Positions 6,337 to 10,796 of a stretch of DNA of 10,796 nucleotides are shown piece after piece (the first letter of the stretch is position 1; each line of letters opens with the position of its first letter). The stretch is from Cohaesibacteraceae bacterium (GTDB lineage Bacteria; Pseudomonadota; Alphaproteobacteria; Rhizobiales; Cohaesibacteraceae): the NCBI GenBank assembly GCA_016764535.1, contig JAESRR010000026.1:1-10796 (forward strand). The letters are read 5' to 3'. The notes below the pieces were generated by a model. It ran no database searches. It was not told where the DNA came from and saw only the letters and a program-made list of their open reading frames with translations. The position numbers and the translations under genes were made by a program.

Positions 6337-9038
6337 TGATGCAACTATCCGGTCTGGAACCGTTTACGATTACCTCTGATACCAATTTTGTAAATGTTGG
6401 TGAACGGACCAATGTCACGGGTTCGGCAAAATTTCGTAAACTCATTACCAATGGTGATTACGACGCTGCTTTGTCTGTCGCACGCGAACAGGTGGAAAAC
6501 GGTGCCCAGATTATTGATGTGAATATGGATGAAGGTCTTCTGGATTCAGAAGAAGCCATGGTTACATTCCTTAATTTGATTGCAGCCGAACCTGATATTG
6601 CACGGGTCCCGGTTATGGTTGACTCATCAAAATGGACTGTGATTGAAGCGGGCCTGAAGTGTCTGCAAGGCAAGGCGATCGTCAATTCCATTTCCATGAA
6701 AGAAGGCAAAGAAGCCTTTATTGCGGTCGCCAAAAAAGTACGGCGTTATGGCGCTGCTGTGGTCGTGATGGCTTTTGATGAAGACGGTCAGGCGGATACT
6801 GCCCAGCGAAAAATCGATATTTGCAAAATGTCTTACGACATTCTTGTCAATGAAGTCGGGTTCGATCCCAGCGATATTATTTTTGATCCCAATGTATTTG
6901 CTGTCGCGACGGGCATTGAAGAACATAATAATTATGGTGTAGATTTTATCGAGGCCTGCGCATGGATACGGAAAAACCTCAAAGGCGCGCATGTTTCGGG
7001 CGGTATTTCCAATCTGTCATTTTCGTTCCGGGGTAATAATCTGGTTCGTGAAGCAATGCATTCTGTATTTCTTTATCATGCAATTAAAGTCGGCATGGAC
7101 ATGGGCATTGTCAATGCTGGCCAGCTGGTTTTGTACGATGATATTGATGCAGAATTACGTGAGCGAATTGAAGACGTTATTCTTAATCGCCGGGATGATG
7201 GCACCGATCGGCTTCTGGAAATTGCAGAGCGTTTTCGTGGCGAAAAAGGCAAGCCCCGGATTGTTGATCTAAAATGGCGAGAGCTACCGGTTGCAAAACG
7301 GCTGGAACATAGCCTTGTTCATGGCATCAATAAATTCGTCGTCGAAGACACAGAGGAAGCCAGACAGAATTTTGACAGACCTCTACACGTGATTGAAGGT
7401 CCCTTGATGGATGGCATGAACGTCGTTGGTGATTTGTTTGGCGATGGCAAAATGTTTTTGCCTCAAGTGGTCAAATCTGCTCGCGTTATGAAGCAGGCCG
7501 TCAACTATTTGATGCCTTTTATGGATGCGGAAAAAGCAGAACTCGGCATTGAGGGAAGTTCATCCAACGGCAAAATTTTGATGGCGACTGTAAAAGGTGA
7601 TGTCCATGACATTGGCAAAAATATAGTAGGCGTCGTGCTGCAATGTAATAATTTTGAAGTCATTGATCTTGGTGTGATGGTGCCATCATCGGAAATATTG
7701 CGTCGTGCACGAGAAGAAAATGTCGATGTCATTGGCCTCAGTGGCCTTATCACCCCGTCGCTTGATGAAATGTGTCATGTCGCTGCTGAAATGGAACGTG
7801 AGGGCTTTGATCTGCCATTGTTAATAGGTGGAGCAACAACAAGCCGTATTCACACGGCGGTAAAAATTGATCCCAATTATCACAAGGGCCAAACGATTTA
7901 TGTGACAGATGCCAGCCGTGCTGTTGGTGTTGTGACTAAACTGGTTGGTGATGCCCGTGATGATCTGCTAGCGGAAGTTAAAGTTGATTATATTCAGGCC
8001 GCTGAACAACATGCCAGGTCGAGGGGCAAAAAACAACGGCTGTCGATAGAAGATGCGCGCTCCAATGGGTTCAAAATCGATTGGCAAGGCTACGAAGCAC
8101 CCCGACCTTCATTTCTGGGGACCAAAACATTTGTTGACTATGATCTGTCGAGTTTGAAAGACTACATTGACTGGGCACCTTTCTTTTCTACATGGGAAAT
8201 GAAGGGGCAATTCCCCGCAATACTTGAAGATGACGTATACGGTGAAGCGGCGCGTCCACTTTATGCAGATGCGCTTGAAATGCTCGAAAAAATCTTTAAT
8301 GAAAAATGGTTGACTGCAAGTGCTGTAATCGGGTTTTGGCCTGCCGCAGCAGTTGGTGATGATATTCGATTGTACACGGATGAAACACGCACCGTAGAGC
8401 TGGCGACATTCCACAGCTTGCGGCAACAGATCGCTCGAAAGACAGTTCGCAAAAATGTTGCAATGTCGGATTTCATTGCCCCTCTGGAAACAGGCATCAA
8501 TGACTATGTTGGTGGATTTGCTGTAACTTCTGGAAAAGGAGAAGAAGATATTATTGCCGGGTTTGAAAAAGACGGTGATGATTATTCTAAAATTCTTTTT
8601 CAATCACTTGCAGACAGGCTCGCTGAGGCTATGGCGGAGCAAATGCATGAGCGGGTTCGTCGTGAGTTTTGGGGCTATGCCCCTGACGAGATCCTCAGTC
8701 GCGCGGATTTAATCGGGGAATCCTATCAGGGTATTCGTCCGGCCCCGGGTTATCCGTCACAGCCTGACCACACTGAGAAACGTACTCTTTTTGATCTTCT
8801 TGATGCCGAAGAACAGGCTGGTATTCAATTGACAGAAAGTTTTGCCATGTGGCCTGCTTCAGCTGTTTCCGGGATGTATTTCAGTCATCCGGAGAGCCAC
8901 TATTTTGGTGTTGGTAAAATAGAGCGGGATCAGGTTGAGGATTACGCTTCCCGTAAAGGCATAACGCTTGTGGAAGCCGAACGCTGGCTCGCTCCGATTC
9001 TAAACTACGAACCGCGTTCCCGGACAGTAGCGGCCTGA
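6336..9038 (+). CDS. metH: Methionine synthase, folate/cobalamin/activation module (split MetH, C-terminal part)
   Basis: This 900-residue protein carries the remaining MetH modules. The pterin-binding barrel starts at [13 protein letters not shown] (residues 18-30), with [10 protein letters not shown] (61-70), PVMVDSSKW (92-100) and [14 protein letters not shown] (221-234). A helical cap domain (about 310-400) precedes the B12-binding Rossmann domain (about 413-545). There GDVHDIGKN (421-429) supplies the lower cobalt ligand His424, equivalent to His759 of E. coli, along with [10 protein letters not shown] (466-475) and GGATTS (498-503). The C-terminal SAM-dependent reactivation domain (about 570-890) shows RPAPGYP (801-807) and HTEK (812-815), the SAM-binding signature. 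It has no N-terminal homocysteine barrel, which is supplied by the preceding gene. Two ATGs begin the frame (6336 and 6339); AGGA at 6321-6324 suits the first. Reactivation needs a flavodoxin or ferredoxin partner that is not in this window. Confidence 0.98.
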   Translation: MMQLSGLEPFTITSDTNFVNVGERTNVTGSAKFRKLITNGDYDAALSVAREQVENGAQIIDVNMDEGLLDSEEAMVTFLNLIAAEPDIARVPVMVDSSKWTVIEAGLKCLQGKAIVNSISMKEGKEAFIAVAKKVRRYGAAVVVMAFDEDGQADTAQRKIDICKMSYDILVNEVGFDPSDIIFDPNVFAVATGIEEHNNYGVDFIEACAWIRKNLKGAHVSGGISNLSFSFRGNNLVREAMHSVFLYHAIKVGMDMGIVNAGQLVLYDDIDAELRERIEDVILNRRDDGTDRLLEIAERFRGEKGKPRIVDLKWRELPVAKRLEHSLVHGINKFVVEDTEEARQNFDRPLHVIEGPLMDGMNVVGDLFGDGKMFLPQVVKSARVMKQAVNYLMPFMDAEKAELGIEGSSSNGKILMATVKGDVHDIGKNIVGVVLQCNNFEVIDLGVMVPSSEILRRAREENVDVIGLSGLITPSLDEMCHVAAEMEREGFDLPLLIGGATTSRIHTAVKIDPNYHKGQTIYVTDASRAVGVVTKLVGDARDDLLAEVKVDYIQAAEQHARSRGKKQRLSIEDARSNGFKIDWQGYEAPRPSFLGTKTFVDYDLSSLKDYIDWAPFFSTWEMKGQFPAILEDDVYGEAARPLYADALEMLEKIFNEKWLTASAVIGFWPAAAVGDDIRLYTDETRTVELATFHSLRQQIARKTVRKNVAMSDFIAPLETGINDYVGGFAVTSGKGEEDIIAGFEKDGDDYSKILFQSLADRLAEAMAEQMHERVRREFWGYAPDEILSRADLIGESYQGIRPAPGYPSQPDHTEKRTLFDLLDAEEQAGIQLTESFAMWPASAVSGMYFSHPESHYFGVGKIERDQVEDYASRKGITLVEAERWLAPILNYEPRSRTVAA

Positions 9039-9056
9039 TACGTTGGAATTTTAGAC

Positions 9057-9100
9057 AAAAAGAAGCCGGGACCAACGGGCCCCGGCCGGTATTCTCTTTA
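9057..9100. terminator. Bidirectional terminator between metH and the small membrane-protein gene
   Basis: GCCGGGACC (9065-9073) pairs with GGCCCCGGC (9078-9086) around an AACG loop, with one A-C mismatch. Read on the minus strand, the hairpin is followed by TTCTTTTT (9064-9057), a proper T-tract. On the plus strand it is followed by a weaker TATTCTCTTT stretch (9090-9099). It lies 26 bases beyond the metH stop, so it can end both converging transcripts. Confidence 0.8.
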
Positions 9101-9109
9101 AGTAAATAC

Positions 9110-9157
9110 CAGGATTTCCATCCTGCAATACATTGGCCTTTCGGTTGAGAACCGGCC
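9110..9157 (-). other. Two hairpins in the 3' untranslated tail of the small gene
   Basis: On the minus-strand transcript the stop codon is followed at once by a hairpin. GGCC and GGTT (9157-9154, 9153-9150) pair with AACC and GGCC (9146-9143, 9138-9135) around a CTC loop, with a 4-base bulge. Nine bases later CAGGAT-GGAA-ATCCTG (9125-9110) forms a perfect 6-base stem closed by a GNRA-type GGAA tetraloop. The terminator hairpin comes next. These folds were read by eye, without an energy calculation. Confidence 0.5.
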
Positions 9158-9241
9158 TTACATGATCCCGATTACAATGGCGCCCATGAACAGGAATGCC
9201 ACGCTCAGGATTACAACATTCAGAGACTTGAACCTTGTCAT
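9158..9241 (-). CDS. Small single-span membrane protein, 27 residues, uncharacterised
   Basis: The frame encodes 27 residues: a short basic start MTRFKSLN, then an uninterrupted hydrophobic stretch VVILSVAFLFMGAIVIGIM to the C-terminus. Arg3 and Lys5 ahead of the span predict an inner-membrane protein with the N-terminus in the cytoplasm. GGAG lies seven bases before this ATG. An overlapping out-of-frame ATG four bases further upstream would leave only three bases of spacing and give a polar, non-family-like 64-codon product, so the short frame is preferred. The gene has a candidate promoter about 32 bases upstream and a strong minus-strand terminator downstream, making a self-contained unit of roughly 210 bases convergent with metH. 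I do not recognise the family. Small proteins of this type often attach to larger membrane complexes, but nothing here shows a partner. Confidence 0.65.
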   Translation of the reverse strand: MTRFKSLNVVILSVAFLFMGAIVIGIM

Positions 9242-9272
9242 TCATCTTCTCCGTATCGTTGCAGACATACAG

Positions 9273-9301
9273 AGTTTAAAGTGAAATCCCGCCTGGACCA
9301 A
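9273..9301 (-). promoter_or_regulatory. Candidate promoter of the small membrane-protein gene
   Basis: On the minus strand TTGGTC (9301-9296) and TAACT-like TAAACT (9278-9273, 4/6 to the -10 consensus) are separated by 17 bases. The -35 matches only in TTG. The predicted leader would be about 25 bases long. The remaining spacer up to 9459 contains a GAGCCG/CGGCTC inverted repeat around 9320-9351 and nothing else that I can name. Confidence 0.35.
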
Positions 9302-9459
9302 AGTCTAATTTCCAATGCGGAGCCGATCTGGGGATTGTTTTTAGCCGGCTCTACATAACTTATTGTAAAGAATGAGTTTTAATTTCCCAACATTCGGTAC
9401 AAAAAAATATGACTAACATGAGTTTCAATCACAGGATTGTTTAGTAAGTACCCGATTTT

Positions 9460-10149
9460 CTACCATGGCAGGATTGTTCCGTCATAATTGAAGAATGTGC
9501 CGGTTTTTTCGATCGTGAGCCCTTCAAACAGATCGATTAGGCCTGTTCCGCTTTGTGCAGGCGTGATGTCCGCATTCGCTCCACCCATATCTGTTTGGAC
9601 CCATCCCGGATGTGCACAAGCGACTGTGATGTTGAACTGCCGCACATCTTCGGCAAGGGCCTGCATTACTTTGTTGACGGCTGTTTTGGAAGATCGGTAG
9701 GCAATTCTGTCGGATTTGGAATGCGACATGGATCCCATCAGGCTGGAAATGGTTAGTATGCGTGCCTGGGGTGCCTGGCGCAATGCTGGCATTAATGCCT
9801 GGGTTATTTGTAGAGGGGCCACCGTATTTGTTGCAAAGGTATCCATCCACCCCCTGAAATCCATATTCAGCGTTGACTGGTCATCTGGTCCGATAATTCC
9901 AGCATTATTAATCAGTCCGTCAAGCGACCGGTCATCATATTTTGTTGCTAGTTTTGCAATTGATTGCTCGTCGGTAACATCGAGTGTTTCTATTTCCAGA
10001 CCGGGTCTGGATTTTTTTAATTCCAGAAGCGCGTTGGCAGTGTCTGGCTGCCTGGCTGTGGCTACGACTGTGTTGCCATTGTTCAACAGTGCCTTGACAA
10101 GTTCCAGTCCAATGCCCCGATTGGCTCCGGTTACCAGTATTGTTGTCAT
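9460..10149 (-). CDS. Short-chain dehydrogenase/reductase (C-factor-like SDR)
   Basis: A 229-residue classical SDR with a Rossmann fold that binds NAD(P)H and acts in the cytoplasm. The cofactor motif TGANRGIG is at residues 7-14, with Arg33 after the second strand (VVATARQ, 28-34) hinting at NADPH preference. DVT (57-59) contacts the adenine, NNAG is at 81-84, and the catalytic tetrad is Asn108, Ser135 or Ser136 (in ISSLMGS), Tyr151 and Lys155 (YRSSK). HPGWVQTDMGG near the C-terminus is typical of the CsgA/C-factor-like subgroup. The substrate is unknown. ATG at 10147-10149 has AAGGAT seven bases upstream. It is transcribed alone, divergently from the alkylation repair gene, and its 3' end faces a 218-base spacer leading to the small membrane-protein gene. 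Confidence 0.95.
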   Translation of the reverse strand: MTTILVTGANRGIGLELVKALLNNGNTVVATARQPDTANALLELKKSRPGLEIETLDVTDEQSIAKLATKYDDRSLDGLINNAGIIGPDDQSTLNMDFRGWMDTFATNTVAPLQITQALMPALRQAPQARILTISSLMGSMSHSKSDRIAYRSSKTAVNKVMQALAEDVRQFNITVACAHPGWVQTDMGGANADITPAQSGTGLIDLFEGLTIEKTGTFFNYDGTILPW

Positions 10150-10193
10150 CTATAGATCCTTGAGTATTTGTAAAATGCCATCCAGGTCGTTTG

Positions 10194-10222
10194 ATTGAAC
10201 GACTAGTTTACACAATTGGCAA
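10194..10222 (-). promoter_or_regulatory. Candidate promoter of the SDR gene
   Basis: On the minus strand TTGCCA (10222-10217, 5/6 to consensus) and TTCAAT (10199-10194, 4/6) stand 17 bases apart, giving a leader of about 35-40 bases before the SDR start. No inverted repeat overlaps it. The rest of the 194-base divergent spacer shows no convincing promoter for the rightward gene. Confidence 0.5.
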
Positions 10223-10343
10223 AGTGGGTGAGGTCGGCTGGATATTGATATGAACTCTGTGTGAGTGTGTGCAGTCGCATAATCGTTGATTTATTTCTTA
10301 AAAGCTACAGTATGGCAATGCACAAGGCGAGGGTTTTTGTTCT

Positions 10344-10796
10344 TTGAAAAAATACGACGACGCACTTGATGAAGTCGAGAGCCGTTTGGCACTTCTGGCT
10401 GAATCAATTGATCCCGCAAAAGCCATTGAGCGTGCCTTTTTCATGAAAGTTACGATGCCTTTGCTGGGTCTGACAGTACCTCAGCAGCGGAAAACCCTTC
10501 AGAAGGGGTATTCATTTTCATCGCTTGATTTTGAAGAACAGGTACCAATCTGGAGCTATATCTGGGACCGTGCAAGAACTCATGAAGCAAAAGTTCAGGC
10601 GGTATTTTTTGTTGAAAAGCCTGACCCATTTCCCGATGCCGAGTGGTTGTGGCATCTATTGTCGTCCTGGGCAGACAGTATCAATTGCTGGGATCAGTCA
10701 GATTGCCTTTCCCGGATTTATTGTCGTCTTCATGAACTCATCCCACAAACTGTTTATCCAGAGCTTGTTCAGTGGAACAGTAATGAATTTTCCTGG
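10344..10796 (+). CDS. DNA alkylation repair protein (AlkD-like), C-terminus beyond window
   Basis: The first 151 codons of a HEAT-like-repeat DNA alkylation repair protein, continuing past the window end. Members of the AlkD family are glycosylases that remove bulky or positively charged N3- and N7-alkylated purines. The segment SWADSINCWDQSDCLSRIY (residues 108-126) resembles the AlkD active-site stretch. Trp116 and Asp120 have the same spacing as AlkD Trp109 and Asp113, but the alignment was made by eye. Helical repeats are visible from FFMKVTMPLLGLTV (32-45) onward, and AEWLWHLLSSW precedes the active segment. The frame has no ATG before residue 34; the only upstream stop-free stretch begins at 10302, and TTG at 10344 with GAGGG (10329-10333) upstream is the best start. 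An ATG start at residue 34 would cut the first helices. The closest subfamily is uncertain because the C-terminal half is missing. Confidence 0.8.
   Translation, partial: MKKYDDALDEVESRLALLAESIDPAKAIERAFFMKVTMPLLGLTVPQQRKTLQKGYSFSSLDFEEQVPIWSYIWDRARTHEAKVQAVFFVEKPDPFPDAEWLWHLLSSWADSINCWDQSDCLSRIYCRLHELIPQTVYPELVQWNSNEFSW

Noticed and set aside
8109..8603. 164-codon open frame antisense to metH
   Set aside because: It lies wholly inside a clearly coding region with all MetH motifs on the other strand; it is a shadow frame.
9051..9245. 64-codon minus-strand open frame beginning MNDKVQVSECC
   Set aside because: It overlaps the small membrane-protein frame, runs through the terminator hairpin, has only three bases between GGAG and its ATG, and encodes a composition with no fold-like pattern.
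9401..9439. Terminator after the SDR gene
   Set aside because: On the minus strand there is a 5-base hairpin (CAATC/GATTG, 9426-9439) and a run of seven T residues (9407-9401), but they are 18 bases apart and the stem is weak, so they do not form a convincing intrinsic terminator.

Overview
The window looks like chromosome of a moderate-GC alphaproteobacterium. Three things support this: a stand-alone DUF2336 protein, a family found mostly in Alphaproteobacteria; methionine synthase split into two adjacent genes; and an ArsR-methyltransferase fusion regulator placed directly ahead of metF and metH. Genus and species cannot be read from the sequence. There is no rRNA, tRNA, insertion sequence, phage gene or CRISPR array.

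Left part (1-1735, minus strand): a tight four-gene operon reading right to left. It encodes an ArsR-family repressor, an SRPBCC/AHSA1 protein, a VOC/PhnB-like protein, and a glutathione S-transferase cut by the window edge. The genes abut or are separated by 2 and 24 bases. Ahead of arsR is a promoter-like pair whose -10 lies inside a perfect TTAACA-ATAA-TGTTAA inverted repeat, a good candidate for an autoregulatory operator. Bases 1736-2038 separate this operon from a divergent DUF2336 gene (2039-3136), which ends before a clear hairpin terminator at 3218-3250.

Centre (3306-9038, plus strand): a methionine-cycle operon. A 16-base perfect palindrome, ATAAAGATATCTTTAT, sits 19 bases before an ArsR-SAM-methyltransferase fusion regulator (SahR type). 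This is followed by metF (5,10-methylenetetrahydrofolate reductase), the homocysteine-binding module of cobalamin-dependent methionine synthase, and the folate/B12/activation module of the same enzyme. The regulator and metF overlap by ATGA, and the two synthase halves overlap by TGATG. MetF makes 5-methyl-THF; the two-part MetH moves its methyl group through cobalamin to homocysteine. The regulator probably senses the S-adenosylhomocysteine/SAM state and controls the whole unit through the palindrome.

Right part (9039-10796): a GC-rich hairpin at 9065-9086 serves both strands. On the minus strand it ends a short transcription unit whose only coding content appears to be a 27-residue single-span membrane protein (9158-9241), with its own ribosome binding site, candidate promoter and a structured 3' tail. 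This is the most likely overlooked gene here. Further right are a C-factor-like short-chain dehydrogenase/reductase (9460-10149, minus) with a good promoter candidate, and, divergently, the start of a DNA alkylation repair (AlkD-like HEAT repeat) protein that begins at TTG and runs off the window.
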